Counted from the first letter of the stretch, positions 36,340 through 47,208 are shown. The stretch is 64,000 nucleotides of DNA from Aquatica leii (GCA_035610365.1 CM069436.1:6128937-6192936); one strand, 5' to 3'. Notes: generated by a model not told the origin, from the letters alone. Translations and numbers: made by a program.

Positions 36340-37700
36340 CTGCTCTACGGCTGGTGCCGTTTTCCTGCTCCCATCCTCCAAGCCATTCTATCATTCCATT
36401 CTTCGTCCTGCAGTCCTCTGGTCCTCCTTCGCTGTCTCCACCCCTTGGATTCATTTCTACTTCGGCCTTCCGCGTTTTCTTCTCTCAGGTGGTACCCACT
36501 TCATCGTCTTCTTCGGCCATCTCTCGTCTCGTCGGAGTTGTTCTCGGATGTCTATATTTCGTATTCTATCCGTTCTTACGAGGCCGCAACTTTTTCTCCA
36601 GTGCTGCATCTCTGTTGCCAACAGGCGGGACAAACTCTTCTTCCTCAGCTGCCATGCTTTTGCGCCGTAGGTGATCACACTTTGTACCAGAGCCGAGTAA
36701 ATTCTCTTTTTGGTATTATTTAATATTTTCTTGCTACATAGTATGTCGTTTAAGGATCGTATGACCATCCTGCTTTTATTTATTTTGTAATTGACTTCTT
36801 CGCTATCTCCTTTTTTGCTTATGATTTCCCAGGTATTTGTAACTTTCGACGCCTTTGAGGGTTATTGTTCCCAGCTGCAGGTCTTCAATTTTGTCATTCC
36901 CTATTACCAAATACTCCGATTTGTTAATATTAATCTTCAGTCCGGCTTGCTGGTAGTATTCGTTTAACTTTCTGACTATATAACTGAGGTCGTCCGCGTC
37001 TTCTGCTATTACTACTTGGTCGTCCGCGAAGAAGAGAGTATACAGTTTATCATCAGTCCCATGTTTCTGCAATGGCGTCTCCATTTTTCCAAATATATAG
37101 TAAAAAGTGTAGGGGATAACCCATAGCCCTGTCTAAGCCCTTTATTTACGTGAAAGCTTTGTGATAACTGATTTCTTAGTCGTATCATCGTAGTGTTGTC
37201 CTTGTAGAGATTCCTTGTCGCATTTATTAACGTAGGGTTTACATTGAATTTATTTACGCTATCGTAAACCTTTTCTAAATCAATAAAACACATATGCATT
37301 TCTCCATCTCCGAACGCTTCTCTACTACTTATTGTATTGTAAAGATGTTGTCCACTACAGACCTTCCAGCCCTAAAACCACATTGCTCGTCTTCTATTCT
37401 TTCTTGTATAGCGTCTTCTATGAAAATTTTCAAAACTATCCCATTGATGATATGACGGAAATTCCACGATAGTTGGCAAGATTATTTTTTGAGCCTTTCT
37501 TATGTATGGGTGTGGTATACGATGTCCTCCATTCTTCTGGGATCGTTTCACCGCTTATACACCGTTGAAAGAGTTTGATGAGCATATTGTGTAATTTGCC
37601 CGGCGCGTACTTTATTAATTCCGCATATATTCCTCCTAGTTGGGTTTATCCTCTATTAGTAGTTGTTCATAGTAGTTTTTCCGTTCCGATATATTAATCG
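36340..37700 (-). pseudogene. reverse transcriptase region of RTE-like LINE
   Basis: Motif A reads MHMCFIDLEKVYDSVN (about 37295-37250), motif B GLRQGYGLSPTLF (about 37145-37107), and motif C LFFADDQVVIAEDADDL (about 37035), so the Asp-Asp pair is kept. After KSEYLVIGN and SYKYLG the frame breaks at about 36810. The C-terminal region, with TYGAKAW and a basic GRPK end, continues in another frame from 36768. The enzyme copies element RNA at nicked target DNA in intact relatives. A deletion or frameshift near 37080 separates motif B from motif C. Confidence 0.7.
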
Positions 37701-38344
37701 GTGATATCGCGCAGAATTTATTCTCTGATTTCCTGGTATCATTTATAACTCTCCACGTTTCGGAGCTTTTGGATCCCCCAACGTATTGATCGATAATCAC
37801 ACTTGTCAATCCAAATTTTATTCCTCCTTTGTGCTATTTCTCGCTTCACTTTCCGGTTCATTCTTTTATAAGTTTAGTAGCTGTGTTGGTCCCTGTTGCT
37901 CAGCCATAATTTGTACAGTTGTTTCTTTTCCTCGATTTTGATTGCAATGTTTCTATCCCACTAGTATGGTTTCCCGGGTGTCTTCTTTTTGGTTAATCCT
38001 AACTCTTCCTTTATGCATGCTTTTATATGTTTACATTCTCCTTCCACTGTCTTTCTCAAGGTTTTTATCTTCTGTTCTACTCTTCTTCGATATAGGTATG
38101 CAGTGCTTTCTTCATATAGACTTTGAAGATTGAACCGTTCTTCTGTTGTTTGTCCTATATTCTCATTCTCTTCCCTGTTGTTATTGCTTCCTCGATAAGG
38201 TAAGTATACCGTAGGCGTAGAAGTAAGTAGATGATGATCCGAGCCACAGTCATATTCTCTTTTTACTCTGACATCTAGAACTTTCAGGCGCGTCTTTTGT
38301 TTTATCACGAAATAGTCAATTATTGACTTAATATCTCTGGTATG

Positions 38345-39164
38345 TTAGTACCACGTGTACTTATGTATCTTTTTGTGTTCGAAGAAAGTGTTTGAAATTT
38401 TCATTTCATATTTCTCGCATATATTTATAAGCCTTTGGCCATTGTCGTTTCGTACATTTTCTCCAAATCGACCGATTACTGAATTTATACTAACATTAGC
38501 ATGTCTTCCGGGTTTGAACCGTGTCATTGTTGTTGTAACCAAAGTTGCCAACGTTTCGCCCACGTTGGCAACTTCGGTTACAACAATGACACGGTTCAAA
38601 CCCGGAAGGCATTCTAATGTTAGTATTGATTCCGGCCGTGGAAGCCTTCGCGATTACTGGATTGTTCGCTTTACTTCTTACCCGACTGTTCAGATCTCCT
38701 GCTAAAATTATTTCATGACTCCTAGGGATATCCTCTATTAGCTGCTCCCCGAAAGCGTCTTTAATCGCAATGGCAGCGTCTTCGTTAACTCCATACACTG
38801 CTACGATGCACAAAACATGGCCTCTAAAGGACATGTTAATCGTCATTATTCTTTCACTGACAAAATGCCAATTCTTCACATATTTTTGAAATCTGTTGTG
38901 TATAAGTATGGAGATCCCTGCCTTTGCTCTTTCGTTTTAGTTCACTCCACTATAGAAATCAATGTAGTCTAGGTTGTTTTGACATCCTCTTCCTTTCAGC
39001 TTGGTTTCTGACAAGATGCCGATATCCGTCTTGATATCTATCATTTCCTGTAGTACCATCTGCTTCTTGTTGCTCAGGCCTTGTACATTTCAAATTCCAA
39101 GATTCAAAAAACCGTGTTGTTGCTTAAGTCGTTTCCTTGTTGATCCGTTCGAGTTCCGAGGCAT
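38345..39164 (-). pseudogene. APE-type endonuclease of RTE-like LINE, split by a Penelope foldback
   Basis: From the ATG at 39164 (MPRNSNGSTRKRLKQQ) the reading passes NVQGLSNKKQ, DIGILSETKLKGRG, where ETK holds the metal-binding Glu, and CIVAVYGVNED, then EIILAGDLNSRV with the catalytic GD-x-N motif. At SKANNPVI the frame enters the insertion 38482-38651. Beyond it, VIGRFGENVRNDNGQRLIN and NTFFEHKKIHKYTWY continue the domain. The direct repeat GATTACTG flanks the insert, and removing the insert plus one repeat joins the domain smoothly. In-frame stops before 38880 also occur. Confidence 0.7.
38482..38651. mobile_element. 170-bp Penelope-derived foldback insertion with 8-bp target duplication
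   Basis: Two inverted copies of a Penelope-like element end meet head to head near 38560. Each arm carries GTTGCCAACG or its complement, the motif ACACGGTTCAAACCCGG or its complement, and a TAACATTAG-type block. The outer right end (GGAAGCCTTCGC) is the same 3' terminus seen at 47323-47334. GATTACTG at 38474-38481 and 38652-38659 is an exact target duplication. It codes for nothing. The hammerhead core CTGATGA is missing at the junction, although GGGCGAAACG of one arm remains. Confidence 0.75.
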
Positions 39165-39390
39165 GATTCTGGGATTTTTTGCATTTTGATTTTTCTGGGA
39201 GACAGGTCGCAAGCCTGCCGCCCCAACCCCCATCCTTAGAGGACCGGGTATTTCATTTTGTCTGACCCTTCCCCCGTGACCTGTCCGGCTTTAGCTTACG
39301 CTACCGCCGGCATAGCTCTTAGGTTTATCAGGGTACGTAAGCCTCCCGCCTGGTTAAGAAACCTTCGGCCAGGCATAGATACTTGGAAGA

Positions 39391-39739
39391 TTTTAATTAA
39401 AAAAGAACTATTGACAAATTATTTATTTTTTTTTAAGATAAAAATGTAATAAATTTATATATGTTACAATGATCAAGACACCTATACAACGTGAATACAT
39501 CTTAGACATTCGTTTGTTAGTGTGGTTATGTAATGAGCAAAAAAAGCTTTAGAGTAACAAAATAGAAAGTAAAAATCTACATAAATTCAATTGTTATATT
39601 AGAATGACAAATGAAACAGTTATTTAAAAAATCTTGAAGCTCAGTTAAAATTAAAAAAAAAAACGATATTAAGTTAATGTCAAATTTGACATATTTTCTA
39701 ATAAATGTATTACCAACCTTATATTTCTGGTGAATTCAA
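39391..39739. other. AT-rich stretch, no gene seen
   Basis: Short A/T-rich sequence between the RTE-like LINE and the Penelope palindrome, with no recognisable coding or structural motif. Confidence 0.5.
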
Positions 39740-39752
39740 TTATAATTGTGAT
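39740..39752 (+). repeat. left 13-bp target-site duplication of the palindrome
   Basis: TTATAATTGTGAT, repeated exactly at 41549-41561 in direct orientation. Confidence 0.6.
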
Positions 39753-40044
39753 TTTAGACATAAAACTTTCACCATAAGACATTATTAAATTATTTTTTGG
39801 GTAAATGGTGTATATTTATTATGAAATACAATTGCTAGCTTTCGAACTTTGTCTAAGTTCTTCGTCAGGCAAAAATTAAATTAATTTGACAATTATAAAA
39901 ACTAAGGTAACTAAAAACAATAACTATAAGGGAACTAGATAATAAGCGCAAGTATTTAGCTACAGCATTTGCTCGAAGGTCTAAAGGAAAACCACCATAA
40001 AAACTCTAGACGTAGCTTAAGTGTCAATGGTGGACAAATTAAGA

Positions 40045-40661
40045 TTAAGAAATAACAGGTAACCATGTGTCAGAAAGTTCGTAACCACTGTCTCTATTGA
40101 AATTGTTAGGATGTTTGATAATTTCAATAGCTTCTCTAATCTTTCTTGATTTCCAGTTCTTTGTTTTAGAAATTGTTTTAGTTTTCTCAAAGTTTATATC
40201 ATGAAGAGTGTCAAGTGCATGTTCGGCAATGGCAGACTTAGTAGGTTGTATTAAACGAAGATGTCTTTTATGTTCTTTTAATCTCGTATCTATAGTTCTA
40301 CCCGTTTCGCCAATATATACCTTGCCACAAGTGCATGGGACTTGGTACACTCCACAGGTATTGTAAGGTATTTTGTCTTTTAAAGGATTCAACAAATTTT
40401 TAATCTTAGTAGTAGTATTATAAGCTACTTTTATCTTATGTTTACTTAGTATTCTTCCAATTTTGTCACTTATATTGGAAACAAAAGGTAGAATTACAAA
40501 GTTTTGGTTAATAGTTGAATCATCTGTAACAGTAGGTGTTGTCTTTGGTCTAAGAAACTTTTTAATTTGTTCTTTATTAAAACCATTTCTTATAAAAACT
40601 TTCTTAAGGTGTTCTAATTCTTCTTGTAATTTTTCTTGGTGACAAATTATTGTTGCACGAT
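40045..40661 (-). CDS. Penelope-like GIY-YIG endonuclease domain, left arm (5'-truncated)
   Basis: The frame is open from the palindrome centre to a stop at 40045. It encodes the end of the reverse transcriptase thumb (RATIICHQEKLQEELEHLKK), a linker with LPFVSNISDKIGRIL, and a GIY-YIG domain: GVYQVPCTCGKVYIGETGRT, then RLKEHKRHLRL with the conserved Arg, SAIAEHAL, and NFNRDSGYELSDTW at the end. The Cys pair in CTCGK is typical of Penelope endonucleases. In intact elements this nuclease nicks target DNA to prime reverse transcription. There is no start codon of its own and no reverse transcriptase core, so it is probably not expressed as a working enzyme, although the domain itself has no break. 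Confidence 0.8.
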
Positions 40662-40675
40662 TCGCACATTATATA

Positions 40676-41292
40676 ATCGTGCAACAATAATTTGTCACCA
40701 AGAAAAATTACAAGAAGAATTAGAACACCTTAAGAAAGTTTTTATAAGAAATGGTTTTAATAAAGAACAAATTAAAAAGTTTCTTAGACCAAAGACAACA
40801 CCTACTGTTACAGATGATTCAACTATTAACCAAAACTTTGTAATTCTACCTTTTGTTTCCAATATAAGTGACAAAATTGGAAGAATACTAAGTAAACATA
40901 AGATAAAAGTAGCTTATAATACTACTACTAAGATTAAAAATTTGTTGAATCCTTTAAAAGACAAAATACCTTACAATACCTGTGGAGTGTACCAAGTCCC
41001 ATGCACTTGTGGCAAGGTATATATTGGCGAAACGGGTAGAACTATAGATACGAGATTAAAAGAACATAAAAGACATCTTCGTTTAATACAACCTACTAAG
41101 TCTGCCATTGCCGAACATGCACTTGACACTCTTCATGATATAAACTTTGAGAAAACTAAAACAATTTCTAAAACAAAGAACTGGAAATCAAGAAAGATTA
41201 GAGAAGCTATTGAAATTATCAAACATCCTAACAATTTCAATAGAGACAGTGGTTACGAACTTTCTGACACATGGTTACCTGTTATTTCTTAA
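40676..41292 (+). CDS. Penelope-like GIY-YIG endonuclease domain, right arm (5'-truncated)
   Basis: Inverted duplicate of the left-arm frame with the same protein through the final LPVIS. The open frame extends back across the spacer to about 40636. Motifs are as in the left arm: reverse transcriptase thumb end, ISDKIGRIL linker, GVY...YIG core and SAIAEH. Absence of stops or frameshifts in both arms implies either recent insertion or ongoing exchange between the arms by gene conversion. Without an upstream reverse transcriptase it is a remnant. Confidence 0.8.
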
Positions 41293-41468
41293 TCTTAATT
41301 TGTCCACCATTGACACTTAAGCTACGTCTAGAGTTTTTATGGTGGTTTTCCTTTAGACCTTCGAGCAAATGCTGTAGCTAAATACTTGCGCTTATTATCT
41401 AGTTCCCTTATAGTTATTGTTTTTAGTTACCTTAGTTTTTATAATTGTCAAATTAATTTAATTTTTGC

Positions 41469-41520
41469 CTGACGAAGAACTTAGACAAAGTTCGAAAGCT
41501 AGCAATTGTATTTCATAATA
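41469..41520 (+). ncRNA. hammerhead-like motif in Penelope 3' region (right arm; mirrored at about 39829-39870)
   Basis: CTGACGA (41469-41475) is followed by a possible 6-bp stem, GAACTT with AAGTTC, and then GAAA (41493-41496). This matches the hammerhead core CUGANGA ... GAAA, with an extra A before the stem. Penelope-like elements are known to carry hammerhead ribozymes in their terminal repeats. I cannot confirm helices I and III. Confidence 0.4.
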
Positions 41521-41548
41521 AATATACACCATTTACCCAAAAAATAAT

Positions 41549-41561
41549 TTATAATTGTGAT
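41549..41561 (+). repeat. right 13-bp target-site duplication of the palindrome
   Basis: TTATAATTGTGAT, the direct copy of 39740-39752. Confidence 0.6.
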
Positions 41562-43149
41562 GTTTTCGATGTGGTTCTTTTTTAAATTTATTTAAAAATA
41601 TTACAAAAGGCAGCATAAAAAATAATGTATGTTACTCTCGTCGAAAGTCTCATAGCACATCTCACTCTCGCTATTATTCCATAAATTACTATTTCTTAAT
41701 GGAACCCTGTATAAAGTAACAATAAATTTATTTGTGGTGCACATCGTGTAAATACAAAACTAATTAATATTAGAATATTTAGAAAACATCGTATTATTAG
41801 GTACATTAAAGCAAGCCAAAACTTGTAGACGTATTCTATTACCTTAGACAAATTGATTTTCATAATTGGGTTTTGACTTTGAAATTATAAAAAAAGGAAA
41901 CGCGTATAGCTGAAAGTTACTGCGATGTTTAAAAACATAAATTCGTTCAATAAGTTACGCAATAAAAAACAAAGAACGGGAAATGATTAAAACCACACGA
42001 TTAGAAACGGTAAAAGACTATATCGATTTCGATTAGAGTAAAATTTTTGACATTTATTTCATAATCAAGTTTAAGTGCGTCAATTAAACTACTTTGGATG
42101 TAAACCTACATTTTTAAAAATACACCCCACTGTGCTACCAATTATTTTAGTATTTATTAAGGAATTAATAAAAAACAGTTATTTTAAGAGCAAAAATGTG
42201 CAAAATGGAAAAACAAATTAATTGAAAAAAGCTTTACGCAAATTTTATAAAATACTCTTTCTTTATGCTTCCCCAGAGAGTGCCTATCAATAAAAAAGCA
42301 CATTAACAGAATTCGGCGAATATAAATTCCTTAAAAATTTGTTAATGCAAATAAAGCGATAAAAGAAGGCAAAATACGTGGCATACTGTTGAGAAATGAT
42401 AAATAAAAATAAGCCATAAATAAATGTTTTTTGACGTTTGATTTTAATCCAAATGAAATTATTTTTTCATGAAAGAGTGCTGTTATATAAACTTTTTTTA
42501 TTTATAAAATCGTTACGCATACATATATACATACGTTCTTATTTCTGTTAATTAATGCTTTATTCTTGACCAGTTTATACATTGAGCTCGTAAAGTATGG
42601 AATAAATTCATTATTTCCTAATTGATCAAGTGGGTGTATTCGCCATTTTAACAGTTTTTCTTATATAAATTTGTACGTATGTAAATTATTTGAATTATTT
42701 TTATAGTTTCTTATAGAGACAATTTATTCAAATTTTTTCTAACATTAACAGTTTTATTAGATATTTGATTCATAACTTAAAGTGAATTCCATATATAATC
42801 TAGGTTCGAACCTTGCCTGCGACGATTTTTTTTAGAAAAAAATTTCGTATCTGGAAAGCAATATCGAGGCGTACAAATATAGGGGTTAGTCGATATGACA
42901 ACATAAGCTCAATTTGCCATTTTTTGTTTATATCTTAATAAAATCGAGGAGAAAAATTTCAAAAAAATTATAGCATGCTAGGAAGTCAATACAAACGTGT
43001 ACATATCACTTCAAAGTGGTTTTATGACAACATAACCTTAAAAAAATATGTAGACATTCCTTCATCATTCCTTATAAAAAAAATCGTGTGGTGACCACAC
43101 CAGTTTTTTTTGAAATGGCAACCCATATTTTTTTCGACGAATCTCGATA
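41562..43149. other. AT-rich stretch, no gene seen
   Basis: No open frame with recognisable content. A GGTTCGAACC motif at about 42803 resembles a tRNA B box but has no A box or cloverleaf. The rest looks like decayed intergenic sequence. Confidence 0.45.
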
Positions 43150-43320
43150 GAAGTTTATTTTTTTTAGTACAAAAATGTCAAAAAAATGTGAAAAGCTTTC
43201 GAGATCTAAAGTTTCAAAAATGTAAGTAAAAGTTTTTGCACTTGTTCTTCGAAAGTTTATGTTGTATTTTGCTAATTAATCATTGGTTAAATTTATTTTT
43301 CTTTCCTCAACTATTTAAAA

Positions 43321-43847
43321 ATGGTACGCTGTTTAAGTGAAAGAGATAGAATAGAAATTTTGATGATGATTTATCACGGAGACATAGTTCGCACACAAGT
43401 TCAACTTTAAACCAATTACACAGTTCAAGATCGAGCAAACGTATTTAGAAGTGGGCAATGTGTCGTCAAACAGTTCAAGAATATTTTAAATTAAACGTTC
43501 TATTTGAGTTTCAGTAAAATCCCCATTTATCCACCAGCCAAGTGGAAGCAGAAAACGAAATAGTACAAAGTTCCGTCTTAAAATATTTGAAGTTGGAAAA
43601 ATCGTAATCGTATAAACGGTTTTGATCTAAGAACTAAACGAAGATGATTGATTGCAGATTGCAAAACAATGTTTCAACTCCTGAATGAATGAAGACGAAG
43701 AATTTTTACGGAATATTGTATTTTCTGATGAGGCTACCTTTTACATCGACGGCATAGTAAATTGGCGAAACTGCAGATGTTAGTCTCTTAGAAATCAACA
43801 CTGTGTTACGTGCGAAATTTTCATAACGTAATACCCTGTATATCGAA
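43321..43847 (+). pseudogene. mariner-like transposase, N-terminal part
   Basis: The ATG at 43321 gives MVRCLSERDRIEILMMIYHG, the start of a paired-type helix-turn-helix region typical of mariner relatives, and a TAA follows about 30 codons in. After frame changes, the catalytic domain begins near 43690 with FLRNIVFSDEATFYIDG, where SDE holds the first Asp. The frame then goes on to NWRNCR and breaks at about 43847, just before the expected QKVNVW block, which is found at 45020. Confidence 0.6.
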
Positions 43848-45019
43848 TTAAAATTAGATTATAGTTTTGACGCCCTCTGCCGATCTTTTTGGTTACTGAC
43901 AGGTTGCGGATTCATTTTGAAGCTGTCAACTACGTGACACGGTCTGTGTCGTAAATTTGACCTAATTCCAAAGATTTTAAGTGCATCCACTGTGATGGAC
44001 AGGAAATTATAAATTAATTACGAATTTATCGTAATCTATTTGGCACAGGGTAAGATATTTGCATCCGGTTTATTAGGATTCCTTTGTAATTTTTGTATTA
44101 ATTTAATAGCCGTTTCACCACACTTTGATCACATGTTCGATTTAATCAAAGAACAATGAAGAAATAATACTACTGATAAATACCGTTACCGAACGCTTAA
44201 GATTTTGGAAGGCATATTATCCACAACGAAAACGAAGTCTCGACCAGCATTTACCTTTGAGATGTTAGTTCTTATACACCAGTCGATTGCGTTACCACCC
44301 ACCTGTTCGTAATCGCAAATAACAGCATTTGATACAACGGGTTTTTATATCTCATTTAATTTATTATTATTCACGATTTTGTAGCTTCCTATCTTTGTGA
44401 GTTATTGTGTGACACGATTTGCTATTTAATATCTATTCTAGGCTACTACCGGGGAAAACGTTTTCTTCGCTCAAGTAGGTACTGGATTTTGGGTAAGTCT
44501 GTTTGATTATTTTTCTTCGCTGCCGTAATTACGTTTACTGTTACAATACCATTAAGGTAATTTCAATTATCATTTTGTGTGTATCGCATGCTGTGTACAA
44601 ACGATATTTATTGCGAAATTTTCTTCACTATTTCGCTTCGACTTAACCTATGTATTGTGTGTTGCCGATACTTCTGACATTTATGAATTGAGAAATTAAT
44701 ATACTCCTGTTAATCTTCTACGTTACTAAATTAAAATTTTGATACCTGTTAATCTTTCTTTTATGGTAACATACCTTTCCCTTTTAATTGTGGTTACCCG
44801 AACACCAGAGTAACAAGGATTACGAACCTAAAAATTCGTTACAAGTTTGGAACGTCTGTCTTGATCGAGGCAGAAGTGTTAATTAGAATTGATCTGGCGC
44901 CCTTAATTATAATTTACTTGAACCTCCCCTATCTCTGACTGTGTGAGTTGACCGTGCAAGGTTCGTAAGACATAAAGCTTGTAACAACTGGAAAGTGAAA
45001 ACTCATAGTCAGTTTCCAA
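43848..45019. mobile_element. 1.17-kb unidentified insertion inside the mariner-like gene
   Basis: This block lies between two halves of a transposase that should be continuous, so it is very probably an insertion. It starts TGTATATCG and ends TTTCCA, formally TG...CA like an LTR, but no flanking duplication, primer site or coding content is visible. No known class assigned. Confidence 0.4.
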
Positions 45020-45480
45020 AAAGTTAACGTTTGGGCTAGCATTGTAGATGACTGTAACTTGAATCCATTTTTCTTTGGGGGCGCGTTGGCAAGTAAAAAA
45101 TATCTCGTATTTTTAAAAGACAAATTAGTCCCTGCACTTGCAGTACTTTACCCACATTAAAAAGATTGAGATCTGCCCAATAACACGATATGTTACTAAC
45201 AAATACTTCTCGAATATTTAAACCAAGTATTTGCAAATCAATAAATCGGTCCAAATGATCTATCCAACGTCCTCCTAGATCTCGCGATCTCACCCTTTTC
45301 AACTACTTCATATGGGAATATTTAAAAAACAAAGTTTACCTCAATAGACCAAATACCATTGACGAACTAAAGAACCGAATTCGTAACAAAATGCAGGCAA
45401 TTTCAGATGATACTCTTGGTATGGTTCTCTAAGAGTTTCAGTAGCGTATGGGGTATTGTCAAGAAATGCTTGGAAGTCAC
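45020..45480 (+). pseudogene. mariner-like transposase, C-terminal part
   Basis: The frame resumes KVNVWASIVDDCNLNPFFFG, then LKDKLVPALAVLYPH and a TAA. After frame changes RSRDLTLFNYFIWEYLKNKV (about 45280-45340) aligns with the family motif that holds the third catalytic acid, here Asn in place of Asp. TIDELKNRIRNKMQAI and a stop follow. The second Asp region near 45180 is degraded. Confidence 0.6.
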
Positions 45481-45765
45481 TTCAAACATTTACTTTAATT
45501 TTTTGTTGTACATACATGTCCGTAGATTCCAATAAATTTTGTTCATTTTTCGAAATTAAATAACTTGGTCGCTAAATCTGTTTAGAATGCTCGATCGAAG
45601 TAGGACAATATTCAGTATACTAGATTAAAACACTAAAATGCGTGATCTACCAGATAACTTTTTAACTTACATTTTTAAAACTTTGGAACCGAATATCTCG
45701 AAAACTTTTCTTTTCATTTCATATTTTCATACTTAGAAAAATGAAAACTGTCAAAAAAAACGTTG

Positions 45766-46655
45766 ATGACGTCATAACTCGGAAACAAAACACGAGCAGA
45801 AAATGTCAATAGCGAAACAAAAGTGACATTTAAACAAACTAAATCGAAGTGTTCAAGAAAATTTCCTCAAGCTTTATCATTTAGGAAATTATTAATTTAT
45901 TTCAAAGTTCACGAGCTCACGCACTCGCCCCTCCATGCGCATATGATTCAAACGCGTCGAAAGTATTCGACAAATATGCTACTATTCAACTTATAAATGT
46001 AGTCATTCGCTTTATTTACTTCACGTTGTATTCGTACGTTGCCGATTGTTACAAATGAACATTCAATAAAAATGTATTCAGTTACGATATCAATCGTTAA
46101 AAAAATCCATAATTACTAAGTTTATACAATTGCCGTATATTTTTAGGATGGCAGTTTTGGTACCGAAGAGTCCCGATTATAACATCGTTTAAATTTTTCA
46201 AATTGTAGAAATTCGCGCCGCGCATCTTGAGTGCCAGGACGTTTTGTATATTGAATATTTTTTGAGTCAGCACACTCATTTGCGTAAAAAATGATAAAGT
46301 AAAATTTTTTTGTCGTTTGTGACAGGTATTACTGAAATTTAAATTAAAATAAATAACATTTTAGGTTGTTGATTTTTTGAAGTGAAACTTCTTTATCGGC
46401 GTTGGAAAAAAATTTACCGTCACATTTTTCGCTTACGCGTCACATGGTTACGCGTCACATTTTTTATCGTCACATTTTTTTCTTGCCCCTACCACGGTTG
46501 GTTCAGACGAAGAGTACTTTCAGTTTCTCCAACGCAGTAGGGAGAGCATGTCGCTTATTTTTGTTATTGTATTTGTTGATGAAAGAGTAAAATGCTTCTG
46601 GGACTCTACCATTTTAAACTAAAAAATGTAAAGTAACTCAAATAACTAATAGTAA
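45766..46655. other. unassigned stretch with repeated TCACAT motifs
   Basis: No gene supported. At about 46420-46480 the word CGTCACATTTTT recurs four times, twice preceded by TTACG, within a denser low-copy-looking segment (46370-46600) that may belong to an unrecognised short interspersed repeat. Confidence 0.35.
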
Positions 46656-46671
46656 ACAGAGTTACAATTAT
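46656..46671 (+). repeat. left 16-bp target-site duplication
   Basis: ACAGAGTTACAATTAT, repeated exactly at 47338-47353. Confidence 0.75.
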
Positions 46672-46769
46672 ACTAAGATAAGAGCGTCTTCCGGGTTTGG
46701 ACCGTGTCAATGTTGTCTTCTCCGTCTTCTTCTTCTTCTCCCTAAAACAAATTTCCTACACTTTCATCT

Positions 46770-46950
46770 CAAGGTGTATACCAAATTCCTCGCATTTCAG
46801 AACATGATCGTTGTATAAGGAAAAGGCATATTTCTAAGTCTGCGGTTGCTGAACATCATTTCACTACAGGTCACAAGATAGATTTTGATAACGTTTCGGT
46901 GACACGCCTTTGTTCAACCGTAACCTAATCAGAGTCGAGCTTAACCAGCC
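46770..46950 (+). pseudogene. GIY-YIG endonuclease remnant
   Basis: GVYQIP begins the domain, but the YIG half is deleted. HDRCIRKRHISKSAVAEHHF and TTGHKIDFDNVSV continue it, followed by a frameshift and stops. The order matches the C-terminal half of the domain in the palindrome arms (SAIAEH). Non-functional. Confidence 0.6.
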
Positions 46951-47208
46951 GTGACGATACTTCTTTCTTTATATACAGAGGCTATTTCTTTTTAAGCCAC
47001 TTCTATGGAGTTTAAAATCTGGCTGGGTTCACAAGTTGATTACCTAACTCTGTAGTGGTTCTTTGTTAGATTTTCGTTTGCTTTTTCAAGTTTATCGTTT
47101 TCTTTCTTACCTTTTCTGAGCTTAGAATCTGGCTTGGTTCATAAGTTGATTACCTAAGAAGTGTTTAGTTAGATTTCGATTGCTTGTTTGAGTTCTTCGA
47201 CTTCTCTC

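Larger units (their letters stand above)
36318..39390 (-). mobile_element. RTE-like non-LTR retrotransposon, minus strand
   Basis: About 3.1 kb with an APE-type endonuclease (39164 down to 38345, interrupted by a 170-bp insertion) and a reverse transcriptase (about 37700 to 36800), followed by a C-terminal region typical of RTE-like elements (ITYGAKAWQLRKK, DRIRNIDIREQL, RRKRGRPK). On the coding strand it ends in a (TA)n microsatellite rather than poly(A); short tandem-repeat tails are known in RTE elements. About 200 bp of GC-rich 5' leader lies at 39165-39390. Stops and frameshifts make it inactive. The clade is inferred from motifs. Confidence 0.7.
39753..41548. mobile_element. Penelope-like element palindrome: two inverted 875-bp 3' ends
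   Basis: The left arm (39787-40661) and right arm (40676-41550) are inverted copies of equal length, identical wherever I compared them, with a 14-bp spacer (40662-40675). Each arm has the end of the reverse transcriptase thumb, a GIY-YIG endonuclease domain and a 3' region with a hammerhead-like motif. Both copies lack the reverse transcriptase core. The 13-bp direct repeat at both sides suggests that the pair arrived as one insertion. About 34 bp (39753-39786) outside the left arm has no counterpart on the right. Inverted and tandem partial copies are known for Penelope-like elements; such symmetry is striking. Confidence 0.8.
43150..45765 (+). mobile_element. mariner-like element with long inverted ends, split by a 1.17-kb insert
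   Basis: Inverted, imperfect repeats at about 43150-43255 and 45655-45765 share TTTCGAGAT, AAATGTAAGT and A-rich blocks. Between them lie the N-terminal (43321-43847) and C-terminal (45020-45480) parts of one mariner-superfamily transposase, separated by unrelated sequence. Exact ends and target duplication could not be fixed. The element is dead. Confidence 0.6.

Noticed and set aside
42800..42835. tRNA-like B box (GGTTCGAACC) followed by a T run
   Set aside because: No A box at a proper distance and no cloverleaf; not enough to call a tRNA or SINE.
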